Positions 15,601 to 23,900 of a DNA stretch of 37,251 bases are shown here, in pieces. The position numbers and the translations under genes were made by a program. Every line of letters begins with the position of its first letter. Positions within the stretch are counted from its first letter, which is position 1. The notes below the pieces were generated by a model. It did no database searches and was not told where the DNA came from. It saw nothing but the letters and a program-made list of their open reading frames with translations. The stretch spans positions 1 to 37,251 of the forward strand of contig CAYMLL010000031.1 in NCBI GenBank assembly GCA_964390645.1. Reading direction: 5' to 3'. The stretch is from CAYMLL01 sp964390645 (GTDB lineage: Bacteria; Planctomycetota; UBA8108).

Positions 15601-17992
15601 GAAGGGGATCAAGGACAAGGCGCTCAAGGAGGCCATCGACCGCTTCAAGACCCTGAAGAACTTCAAGATCGACAAGAAGCGACCGAAGCAAGACGATCAC
15701 CAGTACCTCACGGTCGGCCTCAACCAGCTGCTGCTCGACGACGACATGGTCGCGAGGATCCCGGACGCCGTGCGCACGAAGGCGAAGACGGCCGACACCG
15801 AGAAGCAGCTCGCAGACTACCTGGAGAAGATCCCGGGCCGCACGCCGCAGGATCCCGACGCGCTGGTCATCAAGCGCAAGCTGCTCAACAAGTGGTACGG
15901 CCTGCCCGACTTCAAGAGCAACCCGCGTGGCAAGTTCGGCACGCTCGCGGGCTCCGGAAGCGGCAAGCTCGTCGTGCTCGACCGGCACACGGGAGAGGCG
16001 CTCTGGGAGACCGCGGCGAAGAACAACATCCGTCACAACACGATCGTCGCGGGCAACGACAAGGTCTTCTTCGTGGACCGCATCTCGGATTCCGTCGCGA
16101 AGTTTCTGCGACGACGCGGACGCGCCGTCAACGACGACGCCGCCGTGGTGGCGTTCGATATCGCGAGCGGCAAGGAGCTGTGGCGTGTCACGGATCGCGT
16201 GTTCGGAACCTGGCTCGGCTACTCCGCCGAAGAGGACATCCTGCTGCAAGCCGGCAGCAAGTTCCGCGACCGTGCAAGCGACGAGGTCGGCAAGGGGATG
16301 GTCGCCTATCGCGGCGCGACCGGAGAGGTCATCTGGGAGAACAACGACACCTACGAGGGGCCGTGTATCATCCTCGGCAAGACGCTGATGACGCAGGGGC
16401 ACAGCACACCCGGCTACGCGCTCGACCTGCTCACGGGCGCGCGCATCCGTCGCGAACATCCCGTGTCCAGGGTCGAGACCGACTGGCTCTACACGCGCAC
16501 CTACGGCTGTAACAACGCGATCGGCGCTCCGAACCTGTTGACCTTTCGCTCGGCGGCAGCGGGCTACTACGACCTGCTGGGAAACAGCGGCACCGGCAAT
16601 CTCGGCGGCTTCCGTTCGGGTTGCACGGCAAGTCTCATCCCCGCGGGGGGCATCCTCAATGCTCCGGACTACACGCGCACCTGCACGTGCTCGTACCAGA
16701 ACCAGGCCTCGCTCGGGCTCGTCCACATGCCCGAAGCGGAGATGTGGACCTTCAGCCCACACGCCCACGACAACCACCCCGTCCAGAGCCTCGGCCTCAA
16801 CTTCGGCGCTCCCGGCGACCGCCGCGGACCGAACGGCACGTTCTGGCTCGACTATCCGAGCACCGGCGGCAAGTCCCCGGATGTGCACGTCGACGCGCGG
16901 ATCGACCGGGTCGAGTATCTGCGGCACCACACGTCGCGCATCTGCGAGGGCGACCTCCGCTGGGTGGCGGCGTCGGCGGTGAAGGGCAGCGGAGACCTGG
17001 CGGTGCGCGTCGTCTCACGTCGAGAGTTCGTCATCGCCAACGAGGTCCGTGGAGGCGCCGAGCTGAAGGTCAGCCACGGCGCGGAGTCGTTCGACGTTCC
17101 CGGCGACAGCGTGCCGGGGACCGGCGCCAGGAACATCTCGAGCCTGCGCAAGGGTCCGGGGAAGAGCAACCTCTCGGCAGTCTTGAAGGGCGACCCGAGG
17201 CTATCCCCGGAGAGCGTCACCGCCGAGCTCTGGGTCAAGGTCGACGGCGACCTCGACTACGTCGATGCGCGCGTCGGCGGCAAGGACTCGCGACACGGCT
17301 TCGTCTTCGACAACCGCAAGCCGCGGGCGCGCTACTTCGTCGCCAACGAGAAGGGGGACGACAACGGGAAGGTGGTGACGATCGAGGCGAAGGACGCGAT
17401 CCCGACCGGGGCGTGGGTGCACCTCGCGTTCACCTACGACGCGCAGACCGGCGTCGGGACGATCTGGCGCGACGGCAAGTCGGTCGCCCGACACGACGGT
17501 CCCGACGGCCGACCGCTGTGGTGGGATCGCGAGGATCCGGAGTATCGTGTCGGCAAGGACTCGGCCAGCGAGAAGTCCCATCTCGACGAGCTGCGCCTCA
17601 CGAGCCGAGCCCTGCGTCCGAAGGCCTTCCTGCACGCCACCGGCGCCAAGATCAGCTCCGGGGCGCTGATCGGCTACTGGCGCATGTCAAACCAGCCGGC
17701 GACGGGCGACGACGAGGCGAGCCTCCACCGTGTCCGCCTGGTCTTCGCGGAGATCGAGGGCCTCGCAGCAGGGGAACGGGTCTTCGATGTCTCACTTCAG
17801 GGCCGCAAGGTGCTGAGCGACTTCGACATCGCACGAGAGGCCGGCGGCGAGAACCGGGCCATCGTGCGCCAGTTCGACAGCGTCCCGATCAGGGGTGATC
17901 TGCGCGTCCGGATCGAGAGCAAGCGCGGCGCGCCGGCGCTTCTCGGCGGTCTGGAGATCGTCCGGACGCGCGGCCGGCCAAGGGACTTCTAG
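12674..17992 (+). CDS. large exported PQQ-propeller protein with embedded methyltransferase-like and LamG domains
   Basis: This encodes 1772 residues from a TTG start at 12674. GAGGAG lies 6 bases upstream, and the start opens directly on a signal peptide (IPVSPLAGICLHLILTSTMM). Residues ~33-450 hold PQQ-like propeller strands (TAFDTRTGEELWSTY, HCVDAASGKPIWKF, HALDADTGEVRWSN). Residues ~469-629 are a jelly-roll module with LGYGDDDNATEL and VVYLNGQEAARL, the same module found twice in the neighbouring metalloprotease. Residues ~652-796 look like a Rossmann methyltransferase fold (VLGLGNGRLAEEL, then VVVLDPDVGKVDAFRRRM). A second PQQ block spans ~805-1360 (VDIYTGRLVWERQL, VVLDRHTGEALWET). A LamG/concanavalin-like domain lies at ~1510-1655. 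Cys-containing segments near 1335-1350 could form disulfides. It is probably periplasmic or surface-bound. Whether the propeller binds PQQ or is structural cannot be told; no quinoprotein active-site Cys pair was recognised. Confidence 0.85.
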   Translation: MTTPRSIPVSPLAGICLHLILTSTMMTSAADWPMWRADAARRGSSPAGLPEKLHLQWVLELPEPAPAWPSTQDKLQFDRLYEPVVLGRRMFVPSMISDKVTAFDTRTGEELWSTYTDGPVRFACVARRDGKGDEKVYFTSDDGYLHCVDAASGKPIWKFRGGPNDRKVIGNHRLVNMWPARGGPVLYEDTIYFGASIWPFMGIFLHALDADTGEVRWSNTGTGSSYLTQQHNSPAFAGIAPQGYIAATKDSLVISGGRTLPAVFDRATGRFRHFNLASRKMGSKGGGGFDVVVGENFYINRGAMYRLDNGHFVQKLDALLINEHAIVCHDAEGIRGYRPRWIEQVTKDRKGKVTKKVIAKKSWTTPVDEKVQRVFIQAGDRLYCTGENNTLLAVEISNLFAGAKATWSTQIPDAAMNMIAADDRLIVSTGNGRVYCFGGDEPGTPVALPRPAGTSQKIEPTLVATGATWRYRDDGEDPGASWIAVDFDDSAWPQGKSKLGYGDDDNATELEFGKDKNSKPLTCYFRKAFELPAGGKVESVDFRLRVDDGAVVYLNGQEAARLRMPQGAIGNDTAATDGPADEKTFDTVKIDPALLRESDNVLAISVHQRSTTSSDLALDAELVARLTPDPRVELRFAEDSWTVSTTSMLAQAGSRVGYAYVLGLGNGRLAEELIVQSDLHVVVLDPDVGKVDAFRRRMDRLGLYGRRVVACVCDPLKVGLPQYSAELIACADATVLGEPDRETVLTIFDVLRPFSGVACLATPGPGGSAFLEAAKESPLPGGTVETLGGLVVLRRIEAPEGSADWTHQYGDAGNTATSRDTRVRAPLGLLWFGGPSTAGVLPRHGHGPTPQVVRGQLYIEGRDMMRAVDIYTGRLVWERQLKDVGKDYDYTSHEPGANILGSNYVSVADGVHVVYEDRCLRLDPATGKTIATIELPRAEGQKDPTPWGFIGAWKGYLLAGAQPTRLGFVGFRAADVKGIKDKALKEAIDRFKTLKNFKIDKKRPKQDDHQYLTVGLNQLLLDDDMVARIPDAVRTKAKTADTEKQLADYLEKIPGRTPQDPDALVIKRKLLNKWYGLPDFKSNPRGKFGTLAGSGSGKLVVLDRHTGEALWETAAKNNIRHNTIVAGNDKVFFVDRISDSVAKFLRRRGRAVNDDAAVVAFDIASGKELWRVTDRVFGTWLGYSAEEDILLQAGSKFRDRASDEVGKGMVAYRGATGEVIWENNDTYEGPCIILGKTLMTQGHSTPGYALDLLTGARIRREHPVSRVETDWLYTRTYGCNNAIGAPNLLTFRSAAAGYYDLLGNSGTGNLGGFRSGCTASLIPAGGILNAPDYTRTCTCSYQNQASLGLVHMPEAEMWTFSPHAHDNHPVQSLGLNFGAPGDRRGPNGTFWLDYPSTGGKSPDVHVDARIDRVEYLRHHTSRICEGDLRWVAASAVKGSGDLAVRVVSRREFVIANEVRGGAELKVSHGAESFDVPGDSVPGTGARNISSLRKGPGKSNLSAVLKGDPRLSPESVTAELWVKVDGDLDYVDARVGGKDSRHGFVFDNRKPRARYFVANEKGDDNGKVVTIEAKDAIPTGAWVHLAFTYDAQTGVGTIWRDGKSVARHDGPDGRPLWWDREDPEYRVGKDSASEKSHLDELRLTSRALRPKAFLHATGAKISSGALIGYWRMSNQPATGDDEASLHRVRLVFAEIEGLAAGERVFDVSLQGRKVLSDFDIAREAGGENRAIVRQFDSVPIRGDLRVRIESKRGAPALLGGLEIVRTRGRPRDF

Positions 17993-18021
17993 GGTCGCGG
18001 AGCTTCCGAGCGGCGCGACGC

Positions 18022-18048
18022 GCCGGCGTCTCCCGACCGCCGGCTTTT
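18022..18048 (+). terminator. intrinsic terminator after the large PQQ gene
   Basis: GCCGGCG (18022-18028) pairs with CGCCGGC (18038-18044) around a 9-base loop, and TTTT follows directly. It lies 30 bases after the TAG at 17990-17992. Confidence 0.65.
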
Positions 18049-18051
18049 CCC

Positions 18052-18080
18052 TTGGTCGAGCCCTGCCGAGCATCTAGAAT
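18052..18080 (+). promoter_or_regulatory. candidate promoter of the TGA-interrupted gene
   Basis: TTGGTC (18052-18057), a 17-base spacer, then TAGAAT (18075-18080, 5 of 6 to consensus). It lies just after the terminator of the PQQ gene and about 75 bases before the ATG at 18156, suggesting independent transcription. Confidence 0.45.
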
Positions 18081-18155
18081 ACTCCATATGTCGGTCGCGG
18101 GTCCGTGGCAAGGGTCCACCGGTCGCCCGACGAGTCCAGGAGCTCAGACGATTCC

Positions 18156-19148
18156 ATGACCCGAACCAGACTCGGAGCGCCGGCTCTGCTCTTCGGGGCC
18201 TTCCTCCTCGCGTTCCTCGCCGGACCCGACCTCACGGGCGCGCCGGCCCCCGCGGAAAAGAGTTCCGCCGCGAAGCGGTCCGCAAGGACCAAGGTCCCGT
18301 CCCCCGGAAAACGGCTGCTCGCGGCCTACAAGAACCTGCGCAAGGCAAAGAGCTACAGCACGACCCTCGAGGTCCAGGGAGGACTCTCGAACACCCCGGA
18401 CCACAAGCTCTTCCAGCTCGCCGTTCGCGAGTCCTACGACGGCAAGGTCTTCCGCACGCTGATGCACGTCCCGGGCATGAAGACCTTCAAGACCGCAAAG
18501 AAGGGCGTGCGGTACCACTCCGGCTACTGGCGCAGCGTCCTCTCCGACAAGGAGGGGAAGATGCTGCACAGCTTCTTCGAGTTCCCGCAGGATGTCCTCA
18601 GGCAAGCCCTGCGCCACGCGAAGAACGGCAAATGGATCGACGCCCCCGGAACGAAGGACGACGACCCCGAGCCCGACGCGGATGTCGACGACCCGCAGGA
18701 GAGCGACGACCCGAGGGGGCGCAAGGGCAAGACGATCGTCAGCCGCAAGGGCGAGAAAGCGAAGGGTGAGGACGCCGACCTCACGACGATGCCCCGGGTC
18801 CTGCTGATCACCGCGCCGACCAAGGAGGCCTTGTCTCACTACATCAGAGTCGAGAACTCTGGCTGCCTCGGCGGTGGCTGAACGGTCAGCGAATTCGTGT
18901 CCGGTGCGGACAAGACGCTGACCAACGCCTACTACGAGATCGAGATCGACCCCGTGACGACGCTTCCGGTGCGCATCAAGGTGACAGCGCTCACCGGCCG
19001 CAGGGGCGCCACCCGCGCCAAGGGAAAGAAGATCATCGGCGGCGAGCACGCCGCGTTCCACTTCGAGTACAAGCTCGGTGACTTCGGCAAGGTGAAGGCC
19101 CCCGACATGCCGAAGGAAGCCGCGAAGGTCCGCGCCAAGCTCACGTGA
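18156..19148 (+). CDS. secreted protein of unknown family with in-frame TGA; candidate selenoprotein
   Basis: The ATG at 18156 (AGGAG 13 bases upstream) opens a signal peptide (LGAPALLFGAFLLAFLAG). A Lys/Ser-rich spacer follows, then a beta-rich domain (RLLAAYKNLRKAKSYSTTL, KVFRTLMHVPGMKTF) and an acidic insert (~170-185). At codon 242 the frame meets TGA (18879-18881), preceded by ENSGCLGGG, which leaves a 241-residue product. The same frame runs on for 89 codons with high third-position GC and protein-like sense (TNAYYEIEIDPVTTLPVRIKV), reminiscent of the last strands of LolA/DUF1571-like folds (DPxTxLPxxI). Read through, the protein has 330 residues, with Sec242 and Cys237 spaced as CxxxxU. 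A SECIS-like hairpin lies at 18884-18923. Alternatives are a nonsense mutation or a base error from TGG (Trp). Other genes in the window use TGA as a normal stop, so general recoding is excluded. Confidence 0.6.
18884..18923 (+). promoter_or_regulatory. SECIS-like hairpin directly after an in-frame TGA
   Basis: Lower stem: GGTCAGCG (18884-18891) with CGCTGACC (18916-18923), 8 perfect pairs. Internal loop: AATTCG on the left, AGA on the right. Upper stem: TGTCCG (18898-18903) with CGGACA (18907-18912), 6 perfect pairs. Apical loop: GTG (18904-18906). The hairpin starts 2 bases after the TGA, and the apical loop begins 22 bases after it. This agrees with the usual description of bacterial SECIS elements: a small apical loop with G in the first two positions, an upper stem of at least 4 pairs, and the loop roughly 16-37 nt from UGA. 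Binding by SelB is inference. Confidence 0.5.
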
Positions 19149-19172
19149 GGCGTGGCGGGTTGGCGGGCGAAC

Positions 19173-19207
19173 CGGCGGGCGGCTCCTGAAGAGTCGCCGG
19201 CCTTTTC
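19173..19207 (+). terminator. hairpin and T-run after the TGA-interrupted gene
   Basis: GGCGGCTC (19179-19186) pairs with GAGTCGCC (19192-19199, one G-U) around a 5-base loop, and TTTT occurs at 19204-19207. A competing pairing, CCGGCG with CGCCGG, is possible. It follows the TGA that ends the full-length frame at 19148, which supports the frame's 3' end being there rather than at 18881. Confidence 0.5.
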
Positions 19208-19250
19208 CTTGCCGCCCGACGTCGTCTCCTTGCCGCGTCTCCTTGCCGCC
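19208..19250. repeat. three short direct repeats CCTTGCCGC
   Basis: Copies at 19208-19216, 19229-19237 and 19242-19250 lie between two convergent genes. No function is evident. Confidence 0.4.
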
Positions 19251-19313
19251 GGACGACCGTTCCCGGCAACCCGACAGCGGCGTGATCGTCTCTGGCGAAT
19301 CGCGCTCACCCGC

Positions 19314-20786
19314 TCACTGCCGCGGTCGCGCCCGCAGGTCGTAACAGGTGAGTCCCTTCGCGGTCCGCAACAGCAAGCGCCCGTCGAAGAAGGCCGGCGA
19401 GGCGCACTCCAGCGGACCGCTGCCGCCGATGCTCTTGGCCCAGAGCTCGGCCGCCTTCTTGCGTCCGCCCGCCTGCTTCTCGAGCTCGTCGAGCGCCAGC
19501 CTGCGGCGGTGATCCTTCGCCGTGGCCAGGAGCCCGTCCTCGCCGAACTTCCCGTCGACGAGAGGCCTGTAGGCCTGCGCGGTCGCCTCGAAGGCCAGAA
19601 GCCCCTCGCAGGCGTAGAAGACCTTGTCGTCCGCCGCCAGCAGCGACGTGAACTGCGGCGACTTCAGGCGCAGCGTCGTCGTCCACCGCTCCTCGCCCGT
19701 CTCGAGGTCGACACAGGCGAGTCGTCGCTCGCCCTGGACGAAGACGTTGCCGTCGACGACCACCGGGCTTGATCCCTTGTCGGCGATGCGGTTGTAGGTC
19801 CAGACGTGCTCGGCTCCGACGGTGGAGAGATCGAAGCAGCGCAGGCCCTTCTTGCGACTGTTGCCGAAGGTGACGAGGCGTCTGCCGACGACGACCGGAG
19901 TCGACAGTCCGGCCTGCGAGTCGACGCTCCAGCGCTCCTTGCCGGTGCGCGGGTCGACGCAGACGGTCTTGCCGCCCGAGGTGTTCGCGATGACGAGCAC
20001 GTCGTCGCCGTCGCGCCAGGACACCGGGCTGCTGTGCGAGCCCCCGGTGTGCTCGGCGTCACCCTCCCAGAGGACCTTGCCGCTCCTCGCGTCGATGCCG
20101 AAGAGTCGACCGGCCTGGACGATCGCGACACCGTCGATGACGGCGATGGACGCCATCCGAAACTCGTCGCGAAACTCGCCCGGCAGTCGTCTCTCCCAGA
20201 TCGGCTCGCCGCTGTGCGCGTCGAACGAGCGCACGGTGTAGGCCGCGGCGAGGACAAAGACCTTGCCGTCGACGACGGACGGTGACCCCGACTGCAAAAA
20301 GCGCGTGTAGACCGAGTCGCGAGCCGACTTCCACAGCGTATCGCCCGAGCGCGTGTCGACGCAGTACAGGGTCTCCTGAAACGAGTAGACGGCCTTGCCG
20401 ATCGCCTCGTCCTCGTCGCGACGATGCTTCTCGTACTCCTCGAACTGCTCGTCGGTCCAGTCGGTGCGATTCTCGGGCTCCACCCAGGGATATGTCCGCT
20501 TCGGCTCCCGGAGGTTCTCCTTCTTGCCGCGCGAGTGGACGAAGAGATACGCGCGACCGTTCTGGACGACCGGGCTACCCCAGCCACCTGTCCACGCGGA
20601 CGGGATGTCACCGACGCTCCACAGAGGCGCGAGCCCGCTGGCCGGCAGCTGCTCGATGAGCTGCGGCGACACGGAAGCGACGCCGTTGCGCTCGGGGCCA
20701 CGCCACTGGTTCCAGTCACCGGCGACAAGCGCCGTGGTCGGAATCGAGGTTGCGAGAAGCGCGGTGGTCAGCAGGGCTCGTGTCAT
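19314..20786 (-). CDS. exported PQQ-like beta-propeller protein
   Basis: This 490-residue protein begins with a signal peptide (TRALLTTALLATSIPTTALVAG) followed by DWNQWRGPERNG, the usual opening of planctomycete PQQ-like/WD40-like propeller proteins. Seven to eight blades can be followed by the recurring pattern D-x-x-(S/T)G-x-x-x-W: YCVDTRSGDTLWKS, RSFDAHSGEPIWERR, FGIDARSGKVLWEG, VCVDPRTGKERWSVD, ACVDLETGEERWTT. The last segment (~430-490) breaks the pattern with a charged helix (RRLALDELEKQAGGRKKA) before a final blade strand. ATG 20786 is used, with AGAAGG three bases upstream; ATG 20801 in frame is an alternative that only lengthens the basic N-terminus. It is likely a periplasmic protein-binding scaffold or quinoprotein-like protein; no enzyme activity can be assigned. 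The hairpin at 20926-20956 separates it from the upstream gene. Confidence 0.85.
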   Translation of the reverse strand: MTRALLTTALLATSIPTTALVAGDWNQWRGPERNGVASVSPQLIEQLPASGLAPLWSVGDIPSAWTGGWGSPVVQNGRAYLFVHSRGKKENLREPKRTYPWVEPENRTDWTDEQFEEYEKHRRDEDEAIGKAVYSFQETLYCVDTRSGDTLWKSARDSVYTRFLQSGSPSVVDGKVFVLAAAYTVRSFDAHSGEPIWERRLPGEFRDEFRMASIAVIDGVAIVQAGRLFGIDARSGKVLWEGDAEHTGGSHSSPVSWRDGDDVLVIANTSGGKTVCVDPRTGKERWSVDSQAGLSTPVVVGRRLVTFGNSRKKGLRCFDLSTVGAEHVWTYNRIADKGSSPVVVDGNVFVQGERRLACVDLETGEERWTTTLRLKSPQFTSLLAADDKVFYACEGLLAFEATAQAYRPLVDGKFGEDGLLATAKDHRRRLALDELEKQAGGRKKAAELWAKSIGGSGPLECASPAFFDGRLLLRTAKGLTCYDLRARPRQ

Positions 20787-20925
20787 GGTCCTTCTCTGCA
20801 TGGGGTGCCGCCAGGAGGTGGAGCCGCTCCTCGGCGAACCTCCCTCCTTGCCGGATCGCGCCGATGCTAACCGACCGCGGAGCCTCGTGCAGCGTCGAAG
20901 GACAAAAGAGCCGCGGATGAAAGAC

Positions 20926-20956
20926 GGGGCCTGCGGGCACACACGCCGCAGGCCCC
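20926..20956 (-). terminator. hairpin after the repeat-rich surface protein gene
   Basis: GGGGCCTGCGG (20926-20936) and CCGCAGGCCCC (20946-20956) pair perfectly over 11 positions around a 9-base loop, 43 bases beyond the stop of the gene ending at 20999. There is no adjacent T-run on the minus strand; a TCTTTT-like stretch comes about 15 bases later. Confidence 0.55.
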
Positions 20957-20998
20957 TTGCCCGAAAGCTGGCGCTCTTGAGCGCGAAGGGTACTTGAC

Positions 20999-23900
20999 CT
21001 AGGGACAGTGGCGATAGGAATCACAGCCCAGGAAGGGAGCCTGCGGGTCAGGACCACAGTCCGGCGGAGAGGGCTGAGCCGGCCGTGAGCCACCTCGGAA
21101 AAGGTAGGTGAGCAGCCCGACGCCGTCGCGGACGTCGATTTCGCCATCGTTGTTGACGTCCGCGGCCTCCCGGCAGCGCGCAGGATTGCCGCCAAGAAAG
21201 AGGCGGGTGAGCAGGGACCTGGCGTCGGCGAGATCCACTGCGCCGTCGACGTTCGTGTCGCCACGAACGAACTCCGGAAGAGGAGGGACGTCCTCGGGAC
21301 AGCACAGCTCGACGTCGAGCCTCATGTAGTCGACCCCCGTATCGTCCTGCACCAGGATGCCGAGCTCGGCGTCCTGGAGCGACGCCAGGATGTTCGTGAC
21401 GCCGAAGGTGTCGGGAGGCAGGCTCTGCAGATCGAGGCTGATGTCCGCGGTCTGGTTGGGCCCCCAGACATTGCCGACCAGCGTCGAGATGCTCACGCCC
21501 CAAAGACGCGTCGCACCGTCGAGAAGCCAGATCGAGTCATTGCTCGACAAGGTGCTCGGACCACCACGCAGGCGCAGTCGGAGCCTCGCCGCGAGGACGA
21601 GGCAGCCGTCCGACCAGCACTCGTCGAAGGTGTGGCCGACAGCGCGATCCGTCGGCAGCACGTCGAGCAGCGTCGTGGCACCGCCACTGACCGTCGCCAT
21701 CAGGCCGAGCAGAGCGGCGCTGGGGCTCGTCGTCTCGAGACCGTCGGCAAGATCGAAGTCGTCTCTCGAACCGACCCGGCACCTCGCTTCCTCACGGTCC
21801 TGTTCCTCGCAAGCGATCTCGTGGTTGCCGAAGTCGCGGTTCGGATACGACGAGCCGCCGACGAGGTTGACCGTGTGAGACACGCTCGCGGGAGCGGTCT
21901 GCACCCAGCCGCCCTGCTGCACCTCGCTGACGAGGTAGACGCCGGAGGTCAGACCCGGGAACTCGTAGCTGCCGCTCGCATCGGTGATGTCGTTCGCGAT
22001 CAGCGCGCCGAGATTGTCACGGAGCTCGATGTCCCAGCCCGCAAGAGTGGGCTCACCCGGATCCTTGACGGAGTCCCCGTCGAGGTCCTCGAACTTCTGA
22101 CCCGAGATCGAGCCGGTGCAGCAGTATTCGACGTCGAGCCGCAGGTAGTCGACGCTCGTGTCGTCCTGGACGAGAACGTCGAGGTCGCCGTCCTGGAGCA
22201 GCGCGAGCACGTCGGTGACCTGGTTGCCGTCAGGTGGCAGATTGGCGAGATCGAGCGAGATCACCGCCGAGGTCGGGCTCGCCCAGTTAGCGACGCCGGC
22301 GAGCGTCTCCACGCTGTAGACCCACGCGCTGGTGGCGCCGTCGCGGAAGCTGATCGTGTCGTTCTGCGACAGTCCACCGTCGGCACGAACGCCGATCTCC
22401 AGACGGGCGCCGACGACGAGACAGCCGGGCTGCCAGCAGTCCTCGAAGGTGTGACCGAAGGCGCGGTTCGAGGTCTGGATGTCGAAGGACGTCTGCGCCC
22501 CGTTGCTCATGCCCTGCATCAGCGCCAGCAGAGCAGGCGAAGGTGTCGACGTCTCGGGACCGTCGGCCGTGTCGAAGCCGTCTTCATGACCGGCCTCGCA
22601 GACGGTGATCTCGGGAGTCTCACAGCGCGGGATGTTGCCGAAGTCGAGCCGGATCGGCCCAGGGTGGTCGCTGCGGCCACAAATATCGACGCGGTGAACG
22701 ACGGACTGCGGATACGTCTGGACCCATCCGGTCTGCGGCACCTCGAAGACGACGTACTCGCCGGGCGGCAGGCTGTCGAGGCAGTATCGACCTCCGACGC
22801 CGGTCGTCGCGAAGTGCGACGACATGGGTCCGAGCGCCTGGATCTCCCAGCCCGGGAGGCCGGGCTCTCCCGGATCCCGCACGCCGTTGCCGTTGAGGTC
22901 CTCGAACTTGACACCGCAGATCCGGCCCGGGAGGCAGTCGCAGCAGACGTCGAGCTCGAGGTTGGCGAAGTCGACGCCGGAGTCGTCCTGCACGTAGACG
23001 CTCAGGACGCCGTCCTGGACCAGCGAGAGGACGTTCGTGACGCCCGCGGAGTTCGGCGGCAGGTCGGCGAGGTCGAGGACGAAGGTCTCGTCGGAGCCCG
23101 ATCCCCAGGAGCCGCTCGTCGACAGGTCCTCGAGGCGCAGGGACCAGACCACGCTGCCGTTCTTGTGGAGGCCGATCGCGTCATTCCAGACGAGGCAGCC
23201 GGCCCCGCCGCGCACACGGATCGTCAGTCGACCGCCGATGACGCGACACTCCTCGCGAACGTCGACCTCGAAGGTATGGCCGAAGCACCGGTTGCAGGGC
23301 AGCACGTCGAAGGACGCGAGGAGGCCGCCGCTGCAGTTCGTGAGCCGGTCCTCGAGGTCGACGCTCATGGAGCTCGGCTCGGCGCCCGCGGGATCGAAGC
23401 CGTCCGCCACCCCCCCCTCGGCGACGAGCGTCTCGAAGTCCACCGTATCCGCCTCGTCACAGTCGCGGAAGTTGCCGAAGTCGAGACCGGAGTGCATCTG
23501 ACCGGCAGTCCAGTTGACGGTGTAGTTGCCGGTCACGGGAGCGATCTGCCGCCAGCCCGCCTGCGAACCCTCGCTGACCGTGTAGGCGCCGGCGCTCGGG
23601 GCCTGGTAGCTCCAGTAGCCATCAGCGTCGGTGAGGACCTGGACGCTGCCGCCGTTCGGCCCCTGGACGTCGATCACCCAGCCAGGCACGCCCGGCTCGC
23701 CGCTGTCCCGGACGCCGTTGAGGTTCACGTCCTCGTACTTGTGACCGCTGAGATCCGGAGGGCAGCAGTAGCGGACCTGGAGCTCGACGAAGTCGACCGC
23801 GGTGTCGTCCTGCACGAAGACGTCGAGCGAACCGGATGCGAGCGCTCCGAGCATGGCGGTCGTCGACGTGCCGGGGCCGGGCAACGCGGCGAGGTTCAGA

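Noticed and set aside
15002..16930. Minus-strand open frame of 642 codons opposite the large PQQ gene
   Set aside because: No recognisable domain; the plus strand has continuous propeller repeats.
18897..19148. Separate small gene starting at GTG 18897
   Set aside because: The GTG lies inside the hairpin, has no ribosome site, is in the same frame as the upstream gene, and the peptide reads as the last strands of that protein.
18156..19148. Genome-wide TGA-to-Trp recoding as the reason for the in-frame TGA
   Set aside because: Several genes in the window, including both sides of this one, end at TGA in sensible places.
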